Shown here: piece after piece, positions 1 through 7,760 of the stretch
Position numbering within the stretch: position 1 is the stretch's first letter
Layout: each line of letters starts with the position of its first letter
Source: Candidatus Falkowbacteria bacterium
GTDB taxonomy: Bacteria > Patescibacteriota > Patescibacteriia > Patescibacteriales > GWE2-39-37
DNA length: 47,459 bases
Direction of reading: 5' to 3'
Assembly (NCBI GenBank): GCA_013336275.1
Contig: JAAXUA010000004.1
Span: forward strand, 1-47,459
The notes under the pieces: model-generated
The model's database searches: none
The model's input: only the letters and a program-made list of their open reading frames with translations
Told to the model about the DNA's origin: nothing
Position numbers and translations under genes: made by a program

Positions 1-335
1 AGGCCCAGCGCGGTCTGCATCTGCGACCAGTAGACGTTGTCCGAGGCGAGGGTAGCCTTCCAGGAACCTAGATTCGACACCGCAGTGGTCGAGGCCGTGC
101 CGGTAGCGACCCAGCCGCCAGTGGGCGAGAATTGGGAGACAGCTGCTTCGGCAGTCTTGGGGCCGAAGTAATTAAACGGCTTGCCGACGATTCCAGTCAG
201 TACCGATTGGTCAATCACGTTCAAGCCGTCCAGCCAATTAACGATCAACTGTTGCGGCCACGAGGCAAGCAAAAGCAAGCCTACCAAAGAGGCGATGGTG
301 ACTCTGAATAACTTTTGCTTAATATTTTTCCACAT
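1..335 (-). CDS. Secreted surface protein, C-terminus cut by window edge
   Basis: The frame is open from an ATG at 335 to the window edge, giving 111 residues of the N-terminus. It begins MWKNIKQKLFR, followed by a hydrophobic segment (VTIASLVGLLLLASW), and has an AEAA stretch near residue 63 that could be a signal-peptidase site. The rest is rich in Thr, Ser, Gly and Trp, as in exported beta-rich proteins. The start lies inside the upstream serine hydrolase gene and overlaps its end by 17 bp, so the two are probably co-transcribed. I do not recognise a family. Exported surface protein is an inference from the leader alone. Confidence 0.7.
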   Translation of the reverse strand, partial: MWKNIKQKLFRVTIASLVGLLLLASWPQQLIVNWLDGLNVIDQSVLTGIVGKPFNYFGPKTAEAAVSQFSPTGGWVATGTASTTAVSNLGSWKATLASDNVYWSQMQTALG

Positions 336-1257
336 ACTGGTATGCTTTGGCCGAAATCTCAGCGAACTGCCTTTTAGCTTCTTCCTCATCAAAACCGCGC
401 ACCATGACCGTCAGGATATATGGCCTGTTAGTAACATATACGATTCCGGAATCGGCATAGATTTTCTGGTCGCCGACAACGCCGATCTTGTGACTGAACT
501 GCAAATTTTTGGGCAAGCCGGCAGCTAAATATTGGGTAGCCGATGACTTACTCATCAGTTTGATCAGATATTCTGAGTCCTCGGGCGAGAGGTAGCTGGC
601 GGTATACAGCGACCGCCAAAAAATCGAATATTTCTTGGCTGTGACTTGATTGTTGGCATTGAAGATGTCATCGATACCGAGATGCAGTAGCACCTCGTCG
701 ATATCTTCTTTCTTGAGATTGCGCATAAAAATCGCCCTGGCAGTATTGTCGGAATTTATCAGCATTTCTTCGAGCAGCCTTTCGACGGATAACCTGGTGT
801 TCGCTTTAGTCTTATACAGCTCGCCGTAGAGCCGGTCCTTGTCCCCTTCGGTCAAGACCAATTCGTTGCCAAGACGCCATTGACCGGTTTCTATTTTTTT
901 CATCACCGCCATCGCGATCGGAATTTTCATCAGGCTGGCTGGCCAAAACTCATCATCCTTGTTGACTGAGATATTAGCTCCGGTGTTCAGGTATTCGAAA
1001 TAAACCGCAATGTTAGGATTCTTGCCGACCTCATTCAGCTGGTCTCTGAGCGGCTGCACATTGACTATCAGGTCTTTTTGCTCGACCAGACTCCTGATCG
1101 GACTTAGGAGATAATTATTCTGAGGCTTATCCAGACTGCTGCCCCGTCCAACCGTCCAGCCAACGACGCCTGCTAGCAGGGCCAGGCCGACAGCCGAAGC
1201 GCCCCAAACAAATCTAGATTTTCGATTATCGATAACAATGTCTTTGATAGTGCTCAT
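319..1257 (-). CDS. Membrane-anchored serine hydrolase of class A beta-lactamase fold
   Basis: 312 residues. An N-terminal membrane anchor at about 17-37 is followed by an extracytoplasmic domain with the three active-site motifs of the penicillin-recognising fold in order: S108-L-M-K111 (SxxK), S169-D170-N171 (SDN) and K257-I-G259 in place of KTG. I see no ExxLN omega-loop motif, whose glutamate deacylates class A beta-lactamases, so a true beta-lactamase is unlikely. A peptidoglycan-related or regulatory role is more plausible. It lies 3 nt downstream of a pseudopilin gene and probably belongs to the pilus operon. Family assignment is good; the substrate is unknown. Confidence 0.85.
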   Translation of the reverse strand: MSTIKDIVIDNRKSRFVWGASAVGLALLAGVVGWTVGRGSSLDKPQNNYLLSPIRSLVEQKDLIVNVQPLRDQLNEVGKNPNIAVYFEYLNTGANISVNKDDEFWPASLMKIPIAMAVMKKIETGQWRLGNELVLTEGDKDRLYGELYKTKANTRLSVERLLEEMLINSDNTARAIFMRNLKKEDIDEVLLHLGIDDIFNANNQVTAKKYSIFWRSLYTASYLSPEDSEYLIKLMSKSSATQYLAAGLPKNLQFSHKIGVVGDQKIYADSGIVYVTNRPYILTVMVRGFDEEEAKRQFAEISAKAYQYVEKY

Positions 1258-1260
1258 ATT

Positions 1261-1914
1261 CTAATTTGCCTGAAGGATAATGCTGCTTGAGGCTTCGATA
1301 TTAGCCCCGGAACCGTAACTAGTGCCGGAGCAGGTCGAAGTGGCTGAAGATGTTGCAGACCAGCTTGATTGCTGGCATAAGAGATTGCGCCAGCGAGTCA
1401 GGTATTCGCTTTTAGAAGCTGATCCGCCATTCCAGCTGACATATGCCGTCACCTTCTGCGTTGACGGATCATCGCTATTGCCGGCAGTGCATGGCGGAAC
1501 TCCGTCCGTGGCCACAATCGCCTTGGTGGCGTCATCACGGCAGACATTGGATACGTCGAAATGTCTCGTAAACTCGACTCCATCGATCGTCAAGACCTCA
1601 TCGCCAGAACCTATCTGCCAAGCCCCAGCGGACTGGGAAATGTGATAATGGCTGCTGGTCGATTTGGTGAGATTGTATAGGTCGTGCCATTTGGCATAAG
1701 TCGCGGCCGTAACTCCGGCAAATTCTTCATCGATAAGGCCTTCCGTGATACTTGAAAAGCTGGCCGATTTGTTGGCCCTGAGGCTGGCATAGGTAATCTG
1801 CGAGACCAATCCGCCGACCATGACTATGACGCCGATCAGCAAAAGCATCTCCAGGAGCAGCTGCCCGCCCTGGTTGCGCCAATCAAGCTTGGTTTTATCG
1901 ATTTCAGTTGGCAT
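1261..1914 (-). CDS. Type IV pilin-like (pseudopilin) protein
   Basis: 217 residues. A charged leader ends at G17, with the mature protein starting QLLLE. Glu22 is the conserved +5 residue for prepilin peptidase and N-methylase, and a single hydrophobic helix to about residue 45 follows. Position +1 is Gln instead of the usual Phe or Met, so processing may be unusual. The C-terminal part is Ser/Thr/Ala-rich with four cysteines that could pair. It sits 3 nt from the next pseudopilin and just after pilB-pilC, so it is probably a minor pilin or priming subunit. Confidence 0.82.
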   Translation of the reverse strand: MPTEIDKTKLDWRNQGGQLLLEMLLLIGVIVMVGGLVSQITYASLRANKSASFSSITEGLIDEEFAGVTAATYAKWHDLYNLTKSTSSHYHISQSAGAWQIGSGDEVLTIDGVEFTRHFDVSNVCRDDATKAIVATDGVPPCTAGNSDDPSTQKVTAYVSWNGGSASKSEYLTRWRNLLCQQSSWSATSSATSTCSGTSYGSGANIEASSSIILQAN

Positions 1915-1917
1915 ATT

Positions 1918-2391
1918 TCAATAGACTAACCCGTTAAGGTTTACCGAAATGGTCATGGACGAAGTCAGGCTGGATACGATCGTGCTGGTGGCCGTCGTCG
2001 TGCCGACAAGCCGCGCAAAGATGATATCTTTCGAGGCCCCGCTCAAGGGATCGCCGAAATCGACCGTCTTGGGGAAATAAACCGTTTGTTTGATACTGGT
2101 ACTGGCGTGAGCATAGTCTGCAGGGCTCGAGAATATTTCATAATAATCCGGAGCGGCCGCCTGGTTGACCAGGTGCGCTCCCCAATTATTATCTCCGCCG
2201 CCGGCCATAGCCTTGTTACGGGCGCCAGCCAGATCCGAGGCCAGCGTCTTGGCTGTGGAATCGAGATCGTTATTGCGGATGTAGCCTGAGTATAACTCCT
2301 TCGAAGCGACGGTCAAAAGCAACAAAACTGCTATCGCTAACAGCAGTTCCAATAGGGTGAATCCTTTTTGCGACGCCGACATTGTCTTCAT
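1918..2391 (-). CDS. GspH/FimT-like minor pseudopilin
   Basis: 157 residues. It has a classical class III signal: a short leader MKTMSASQKG, cleavage after G10, FTLLE with Glu15 at +5, then a hydrophobic helix. The following 'LASDLAGARNKAMAGG' resembles the start of the globular domain of GspH/FimT minor pilins, which prime pilus assembly at the inner membrane. It starts 1 nt after the pilC stop and is 3 nt ahead of the next pseudopilin, so it is translated from the same message. Confidence 0.85.
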   Translation of the reverse strand: MKTMSASQKGFTLLELLLAIAVLLLLTVASKELYSGYIRNNDLDSTAKTLASDLAGARNKAMAGGGDNNWGAHLVNQAAAPDYYEIFSSPADYAHASTSIKQTVYFPKTVDFGDPLSGASKDIIFARLVGTTTATSTIVSSLTSSMTISVNLNGLVY

Positions 2392-2392
2392 A

Positions 2393-3610
2393 TCATACGA
2401 AGTTACCGACCAGCTGATAAATCGGCAGCAGGATCGCCAAGGCGATGACGCCGACGATAATTCCCATCAACAGAAGCAACACAGGTTCCAGGAATGTAGC
2501 CAAATCTTTCAAGGCGTTATCCACCTCTTCATCATAAAAATCAGCGAACGTCTTCAAAACTTGATCAAGCGTGCCGGTCTTCTCGCCGACGGTTACAAGG
2601 CTGGTCAAAAAACGCGGAAACAGCTCGGCATGATCGCGGAAAACATTGGAAATCGGGCTGCCATTCTTGACATCCGCCAAGGCTCTATCCAAGACCGCCT
2701 GATAGCGGCGGTTGTTGATGACTCGGGAAACTAGCTCCAGCGATTCGGTAATCGACATGGCACTTGACAGTAGACTGCCGAGAGTGCGGGTCAACCTGAC
2801 CAAGATAATCTTCTTGACCAAGTTGCGGGCGGCCGGGACGGAAAACAGCAGCTCGGCAAGGAGATTGCGGCCTCGATCAGTGTGGCGAATGAACCACCAT
2901 AGCCAGCCGAGAAATGCCAAAAATATCATATCCAGAAAAAAATGCGTCGTGATGAATTTGCTAACCGACATCAAGGCGGCCGTCAGCCATGGCAGCTTGA
3001 CTTGGCTCTGGGTAAAAGTCTTTGCCAATTTTGGCAAAACGAATGTCATCAGCATGGCGACGATACCGGCCGAGGCGGCCAACAGGATCATCGGATATGC
3101 TAATGCCGATTTTATCTTCTTGGCCAATCCGTACTCCTTCGAAAGCTGCTGTGACAATTCTTCCAGTGACTTATCAAGCTGGCCTGAAAGTTCTCCAGCC
3201 CTGACCATGCCGATGAACATGGCTGAAAAGTGCTGAGGATACTTGGCCAAAGCCTGGGAAAGGTCTTGGCCGTTCTGGAGGTAGGCCTTAACGGTCGACA
3301 GGATATCTAGCGTTTTCTTTTTTGTCGAGTCGGCGATCAATATCTCTATAGACTCAAGCAAGCTTAGACCGGCTTTGAGCGTAACGGAAAGATTGCGTAC
3401 CAATATGATGCGATCGAGCTGGCCGAAACGATCGAAGCCGATATTAATGGTCGAGAGGCTGCGTCCGACGCTTCCCTTTTCCGAAACCTCGACCGGCATC
3501 ATATGCCTGCGCTCAAGCATGCCGACCGCTTCATCGCGCGAAGAGGCGATCAATTCTCCCTTGATCGTCTTTCCAGTCTTGTCGATGACTTCGTAGATAT
3601 AGCTTGGCAT
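2393..3610 (-). CDS. pilC: Type IV pilus inner-membrane platform protein PilC (GspF family)
   Basis: 405 residues, the usual length. It contains two copies of the T2SSF domain (about 68-190 and 270-395), with the family signatures 'MVRAGELSGQLDKSLEELS' and 'VTVGEKTGTLDQVLKTFADFYDEEV', and three hydrophobic segments including one at the extreme C-terminus. PilC sits in the cytoplasmic membrane and couples the PilB ATPase to pilin polymerisation. The start MPSYIYEVIDKTGKTIKGE matches the family N-terminus. It lies 5 nt after pilB. Confidence 0.95.
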   Translation of the reverse strand: MPSYIYEVIDKTGKTIKGELIASSRDEAVGMLERRHMMPVEVSEKGSVGRSLSTINIGFDRFGQLDRIILVRNLSVTLKAGLSLLESIEILIADSTKKKTLDILSTVKAYLQNGQDLSQALAKYPQHFSAMFIGMVRAGELSGQLDKSLEELSQQLSKEYGLAKKIKSALAYPMILLAASAGIVAMLMTFVLPKLAKTFTQSQVKLPWLTAALMSVSKFITTHFFLDMIFLAFLGWLWWFIRHTDRGRNLLAELLFSVPAARNLVKKIILVRLTRTLGSLLSSAMSITESLELVSRVINNRRYQAVLDRALADVKNGSPISNVFRDHAELFPRFLTSLVTVGEKTGTLDQVLKTFADFYDEEVDNALKDLATFLEPVLLLLMGIIVGVIALAILLPIYQLVGNFV

Positions 3611-3615
3611 ATCTG

Positions 3616-5334
3616 TTACTCGCGTACGACGCGTAAAATTTCTTCGATAGTCGTGACTCCCTGCTCGACCTTCTTCAGGCCATCCTCAAACATCGTGATC
3701 ATGCCCTGGCTGATCGCCTCTTTTCTGACATCATCTAGCGAACCCTTGTCAGTGATCAGTTTGCGGATGTCCTCACTGACCTTCAAGACCTCGTAAATGC
3801 CGACTTGGCCGGTAAACCCGGAGCCGCCGCAAACCTTGCAACCCTTACCCCGGAAAATAGAATCAGGAATCATCTCTTTATCTATCTTCTTGCCATGAAG
3901 CGAAATCAGCTGATCGGTTATCATCTTCTTGACCGTGTTGGACGGCTTATGCGATTCGATGCAGGAAATGCAAATGCGGCGGACTAGTCGCTGGGCGATG
4001 ACCAGATTCAAGGTCGAGGCCAAAAGAAAGTTTTCTGCTCCCATATCGGCCAAGCGAGGAATAGCCGAGGGGGCATCGTTGGTGTGGATCGTCGACAAAA
4101 CCAAATGTCCGGTCAGAGCCGAGTGGATGGCGATGTCGACCGTTTCGTTATCTCTGATTTCGCCGATCATGATGATGTCGGGATTCTGACGCAGCAAAGC
4201 GCGCAGACCGTTAGCGAATGTTATACCAGCCTTAGCATTGACCTGGGTCTGATTGAGGCGAGCCACTTCGTACTCAATCGGATCTTCGATTGTGGTGATG
4301 TTGACCTTGGGGGTGTTAAGGATGTGCAGGATGGAATAGAGCGTGGTCGTTTTGCCGTGGCCGGTCGGACCGGTGACTAAGATCATGCCATGCGTCTTCT
4401 TGATCTCGTCAGTTATAGTCGCGATATCGCCCTCACTGAAGCCCAACTCGCCGAGCGATAGCGGCTTGGTCGAGCTTTTCAAGAGCCGCATCTCGACTTT
4501 CTCACCGTTGAGTATCGGCATGCAGTTGACGCGTACGTCCACCTTGGCGCCGTTCTCCAATTCGAAGCGGAAACGACCGTCTTGGGGCGTGCGGTGCTCG
4601 TCTATTTGCATACCTGACAAGATTTTGACCCGGGCGACCAATACCGGCGCGATGGCTTTGGGCAGGCTCAAGATTTCCTGCATGACGCCATCAACGCGAT
4701 AACGTACCAAGAATTTCTTGGCCATGGGTTCAAAATGGATATCTGAGGCGCCAGAGACGGCGGCATTCTCTAAAACGCTATCTAGAATGGTGATAATCGG
4801 GACCGCCTCAGCCTTCTTGCCGACGTCGGTATCCCCTGCCAAGGCGTTGGCCTCCTTCAGGCTCTGTTCGATAATCTGTGAGAAGCTCTGTCCACCCTGC
4901 TTCTTATATTGGCGCAAGCCGAAAATGATGCTTGACTGCGAAGCCAGGTGCGGCTTGATCCAGGAGTCGAGCTTCAGGCGCACGAACTCGATCGTATCCA
5001 AGTCCAGGGGGTCGCGCATGGCTAGCTTGGCGATGCCGGAGGGTTTGTCTATATCAAACAAGACCACCCCGTTGGATTTTGCGAAATTTTCGGGCAAGAG
5101 ATTTATGGTCTCCTGGGAAATGCTGAGCTTTTTAAGATTTACCAGCGGCACGCCGAAATACGGCTCCAAAAGCTCAGTCAGATAATCATCGGTGATCAAC
5201 TCCCGGCTGATAAGCACGCTTTCAACCGACTGGCCGGCATTATCCGCCTCATCCTTGGCGCTCTTCCAGGCAGCCTCATCAATCAACCCTGAATCGAGCA
5301 GGATCTGTTTTAAATTTTCCTCCTTGATGTGCAC
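3616..5334 (-). CDS. pilB: Type IV pilus assembly ATPase PilB (GspE family)
   Basis: 572 residues. An N-terminal GspE/MshEN domain (about 1-150) precedes the hexameric ATPase core: Walker A GPTGHGKTT (322-330), Walker B region NPDIIMIGEIRD (384-395) and HLVLSTIHTND (410-420). The four zinc cysteines are C455, C458, C499 and C502. It powers pilus extension from the cytoplasmic face. The start is GTG at 5334, supported by the MHIKEENLKQILLDSGLI N-terminus and by a TATAAT box about 25 nt upstream. It heads a pilB-pilC-pseudopilins-serine hydrolase operon. No pilT retraction ATPase is in the window. Confidence 0.96.
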   Translation of the reverse strand: MHIKEENLKQILLDSGLIDEAAWKSAKDEADNAGQSVESVLISRELITDDYLTELLEPYFGVPLVNLKKLSISQETINLLPENFAKSNGVVLFDIDKPSGIAKLAMRDPLDLDTIEFVRLKLDSWIKPHLASQSSIIFGLRQYKKQGGQSFSQIIEQSLKEANALAGDTDVGKKAEAVPIITILDSVLENAAVSGASDIHFEPMAKKFLVRYRVDGVMQEILSLPKAIAPVLVARVKILSGMQIDEHRTPQDGRFRFELENGAKVDVRVNCMPILNGEKVEMRLLKSSTKPLSLGELGFSEGDIATITDEIKKTHGMILVTGPTGHGKTTTLYSILHILNTPKVNITTIEDPIEYEVARLNQTQVNAKAGITFANGLRALLRQNPDIIMIGEIRDNETVDIAIHSALTGHLVLSTIHTNDAPSAIPRLADMGAENFLLASTLNLVIAQRLVRRICISCIESHKPSNTVKKMITDQLISLHGKKIDKEMIPDSIFRGKGCKVCGGSGFTGQVGIYEVLKVSEDIRKLITDKGSLDDVRKEAISQGMITMFEDGLKKVEQGVTTIEEILRVVRE

Positions 5335-5359
5335 GATATTGAATCAAAATTATAGATTC

Positions 5360-5368
5360 ATTATAACA
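5360..5368 (-). promoter_or_regulatory. Extended -10 promoter of the pilB operon
   Basis: On the minus strand this reads TGTTATAAT, a perfect TATAAT hexamer with a TG extension. It is 25 nt before the pilB GTG, which gives a leader of roughly 19 nt without a Shine-Dalgarno sequence. No convincing -35 is visible. It directly follows a terminator hairpin. Confidence 0.7.
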
Positions 5369-5370
5369 TA

Positions 5371-5397
5371 AAAACTGCCTGTCTACCAAGCAGTTTT
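5371..5397 (-). terminator. Probable intrinsic terminator after the 216-aa membrane protein gene
   Basis: Minus-strand arms AAAACTGC and GCAGTTTT flank an 11-nt loop and are followed by a T run. It is weaker than the other terminators here because the stem is AT-rich. The 113 bases between it and the stop of the gene at 5511 show nothing else I can identify. Confidence 0.55.
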
Positions 5398-5510
5398 AAG
5401 CTTTGAAAAGCGAACAATAATGGGGCTAACGGAATGTTGGAGCTAGATGAAAATCGAGCTGGTATATTATTGTGGATATTTGAAAGTCGGCCAAATTTTA
5501 TGGCTTATTA

Positions 5511-6161
5511 TCAGACACTGAGTCCGACCAATCCGAAAATTCCAACCAGGAACGTTCCGGCCAGAGCGACTATGATCGAGGCAGCAATCATCGGCCAGCC
5601 AACAGGAAGTCTCGAGTCGATTTTCTTGGCCATGAAATACAAGGTACCGGCAGCGGTAAAAACCAACGCCATCGGCACATACAGGATAATACCCGGCCAA
5701 CCGGCGATTACTGCCGTAATCCAGGCCAGGGACAGCTCCTCTGCCAGCATGGCTCCCGGCCGCTGCTTGGCCAAAAGTTTCAATACTAGCCACCATAAAG
5801 TGGCAACAGCCAAGGCGATGAGGACACCGAGCCAAAAACGGCCGAAGGAATAAAAGACGAAATATCCCCCGGGGACCGACTTGAGGAAGGAAAAAAGCTT
5901 GAGCCAGCCCAACAATCTCAGATCTGCCGAAAGCGGCACCGTGATAAATTCCGGCCTTGATAAATGCCAGACGTACCACTGAGTCCAAGTAAAAAAAATC
6001 GGCTTGGATAGCTTCAGGGCCAAGACAACCAAAAGAAGACGCCTAAAAACCGCCTTTGCGTTTTCCCGTTTTTTTATGTAATAATACGCCGCAACCAATA
6101 GCGCAGTTATTTCCAAAATAAAAAATAGCCACATGGGCGCTGGTCCGAGTAAGAATCTCAT
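5511..6161 (-). CDS. Polytopic membrane protein of unknown function
   Basis: 216 residues with about five hydrophobic segments (roughly 8-27, 38-58, 105-130, 145-172, 185-213) and a Lys/Arg-rich loop after the first. I recognise no family or catalytic motif. It has its own promoter and lies between two terminators, so it is a single-gene unit between the pilB operon and a separate pilin gene. The ATG at 6161 is only 6 nt from the -10 box, so the mRNA is probably leaderless. A frame-shifted shadow ORF overlaps its 3' half and is not a gene. Confidence 0.75.
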   Translation of the reverse strand: MRFLLGPAPMWLFFILEITALLVAAYYYIKKRENAKAVFRRLLLVVLALKLSKPIFFTWTQWYVWHLSRPEFITVPLSADLRLLGWLKLFSFLKSVPGGYFVFYSFGRFWLGVLIALAVATLWWLVLKLLAKQRPGAMLAEELSLAWITAVIAGWPGIILYVPMALVFTAAGTLYFMAKKIDSRLPVGWPMIAASIIVALAGTFLVGIFGLVGLSV

Positions 6162-6167
6162 ATATTC

Positions 6168-6176
6168 ATTATAACA
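6168..6176 (-). promoter_or_regulatory. Extended -10 promoter implying a leaderless mRNA
   Basis: TGTTATAAT on the minus strand ends 6 nt before the ATG at 6161, so transcription should start at or next to the A of the start codon. The box lies directly against the T tract of the preceding terminator. Confidence 0.65.
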
Positions 6177-6204
6177 AAAACAGCCCCCTCTTTCGAGGGG
6201 GCTG
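6176..6204 (-). terminator. Intrinsic terminator downstream of the pilin gene
   Basis: A perfect 10-bp GC-rich stem (CAGCCCCCTC / GAGGGGGCTG) with a GAAA tetraloop is followed by TTTTTG on the minus strand. It lies 14 nt after the stop of the pilin gene at 6219. Confidence 0.93.
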
Positions 6205-6218
6205 TCAATTCATAAAAA

Positions 6219-6899
6219 CTAGAAGGCTTGTCCGGTCGGTGGCAAAAGCCTCAAATCCGTACCCACTTCATACATGGCGGTGTTATCTCCGCCATCCTTG
6301 GCCCGCTTATCATCATCAACGGTGTAAGCAGCGCTTTCCAGTGCGGCATTAAGTTCGAATACGTAGCTCGGTTTGACGCCGCCAGCGCTTTGGCAGGTGT
6401 AGCGATAAACCAAGTCGGTTGCGACTGGAGTATTCGGTGCTGCGATGGTGTTCGTAGGATCAAGCGGCAGGTTGGAAATTGGTGAACCGCCCGGCAGCCA
6501 GCCGAAATTTACCGGCAGCCAGCCATTGCCATCAATCGAGGCAGTCGTAGTGCCAGAGCACCACCCTGATGCCAATGTGGTTGATGCGGAATCAGACCCA
6601 AGTGTAGGGGTAGTTGCGCAGGTACCAGGATTATTGCTGTAGAATATTTTTGTCGTGCCGCCACCAGAACAACTTGTATTGCCCGAAGAAAGATTCGGTG
6701 AGGTGCTGGCCGTAACGATTAGGCCCAAGGCTGTCTTGAGAGTGTTCAGATCGGAGATGCGCTGGGCATCGCGAGACTTTTTCAAGGTTTCTGCCGGATT
6801 CAAGACCAGAACCAAAATCACCGACAGGATGGCGATGATAGCGATGACGATCAAGAGCTCGAGCAACGTAAAACCTTGGGTGCGGTTACGTTTGTTCAT
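6219..6899 (-). CDS. Type IV pilin / GspG-like prepilin
   Basis: 226 residues. The leader MNKRNRTQG is followed by FTLLELLIVIAIIAIL; cleavage is expected after G9 and Glu14 is at +5. The 'NPAETLKKSRDAQRISDLNTLKTAL' segment after the helix is typical of pilins in these bacteria. The C-terminal domain is Ser/Thr/Gly-rich with four cysteines. It has its own strong promoter and terminator, unlike the operon-encoded minor pilins, so it may be a major pilin. That is an inference from gene arrangement. Confidence 0.9.
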   Translation of the reverse strand: MNKRNRTQGFTLLELLIVIAIIAILSVILVLVLNPAETLKKSRDAQRISDLNTLKTALGLIVTASTSPNLSSGNTSCSGGGTTKIFYSNNPGTCATTPTLGSDSASTTLASGWCSGTTTASIDGNGWLPVNFGWLPGGSPISNLPLDPTNTIAAPNTPVATDLVYRYTCQSAGGVKPSYVFELNAALESAAYTVDDDKRAKDGGDNTAMYEVGTDLRLLPPTGQAF

Positions 6900-6950
6900 A
6901 GTCGTACGAGTTAGTATTATTTTAAAAATAAGTTATCAACATTATACCAT

Positions 6951-6959
6951 AAAAAGCCT
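6951..6959 (-). promoter_or_regulatory. Extended -10 promoter of the pilin gene
   Basis: TGGTATAAT on the minus strand, 51 nt upstream of the pilin ATG, so the leader is about 44 nt. The -35 region is T-rich and weak (TTTGCG with 18-bp spacing at best). Confidence 0.75.
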
Positions 6960-6973
6960 ATACCCGCAAAAAA

Positions 6974-7348
6974 TCAAACTAAATACTGCCTGATCTGCTC
7001 TACGATCTCTTTTATCGACAAATTTGATTTTATCAAGAAATCCGTCGCTCCCAGCTCCTTGGAGCGGGCGATGTCTTCATCTTGGCCCAAATTCGACAGG
7101 ACGATAATTTTCGGCATCTTGAATTTAGAATCGGCCTTAAGCGCTTCCAAAACCTCGAAACCGGTCATGACCGGCATGATCAGATCAAGGAGTACCAAGT
7201 CTGGTTTTTCCTTTTTGATCAATTCCAGGCCGGATTTGCCATCGCCAGCTGAAACTACTTCGAAACCTTCTTTGGGCAATTTACTTTCGTAAACTTTGCG
7301 CAAGAATTTGTCATCCTCAATGACGGCTATTTTCTTCATTGTTGCCAT
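6974..7348 (-). CDS. Single-domain response regulator (CheY-like)
   Basis: 124 residues, receiver domain only. The acidic pocket is E11-D12-D13, the phosphoacceptor is D55 (LLDLIMP), the switch Ser is S85 and the conserved Lys is K107. There is no output domain, so it must act by protein contact, as CheY or pilus-control regulators do. It ends a sensory operon and lies next to a pilin gene, which makes control of pili or motility a reasonable guess. AAGGAGG sits 13 nt upstream of the ATG, one of the few Shine-Dalgarno-like sequences here. Confidence 0.92.
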   Translation of the reverse strand: MATMKKIAVIEDDKFLRKVYESKLPKEGFEVVSAGDGKSGLELIKKEKPDLVLLDLIMPVMTGFEVLEALKADSKFKMPKIIVLSNLGQDEDIARSKELGATDFLIKSNLSIKEIVEQIRQYLV

Positions 7349-7372
7349 ATTGATATCTTAGCCTCCTTGTCA

Positions 7373-7750
7373 TTATTTATTTGGAACCTCCTCCATTTCA
7401 TTACTGATGCGCTTGACCAGGTCATCAAGCGTGTGATTGCTCTTTACTAGATATTTGACGCCATTGTCCCGGAAAACCTGCTCAAAAGATGCCGAATTGG
7501 TCAGCACGATCACCTTCTTATTCCCCAATTCGCCCAAATCCTTCAATTCCTGAAGCAGCGTCAGCCCATCCATGACCGGCATGACGATATCCAGCAAAAT
7601 CAGATCAACCTGCTGCTCTTTTATCAGATCGAGCGCCTGCTGGCCATTAAAAGCCTGCAAGATTTCCCAATTTTCTACCTGCTGGAGCTTCTTGAACAGA
7701 ATACGCTGCAACGACTTTTCATCCTCTACGATCAAGATGGTTTTTTTCAT
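7373..7750 (-). CDS. Single-domain response regulator (CheY-like), second copy
   Basis: 125 residues, receiver domain only: E9-D10-E11 pocket, phosphoacceptor D54 (LLDIVMP), T84 and K103. It is clearly different in sequence from the neighbouring regulator, so this is not a recent duplication. It lies 10 nt after the histidine kinase, its most likely phosphodonor. The two regulators may compete for the same kinase or act as target and phosphate sink, as in chemotaxis systems; this is inferred only from layout. Confidence 0.92.
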   Translation of the reverse strand: MKKTILIVEDEKSLQRILFKKLQQVENWEILQAFNGQQALDLIKEQQVDLILLDIVMPVMDGLTLLQELKDLGELGNKKVIVLTNSASFEQVFRDNGVKYLVKSNHTLDDLVKRISNEMEEVPNK

Positions 7751-7760
7751 GAAAATTTAT

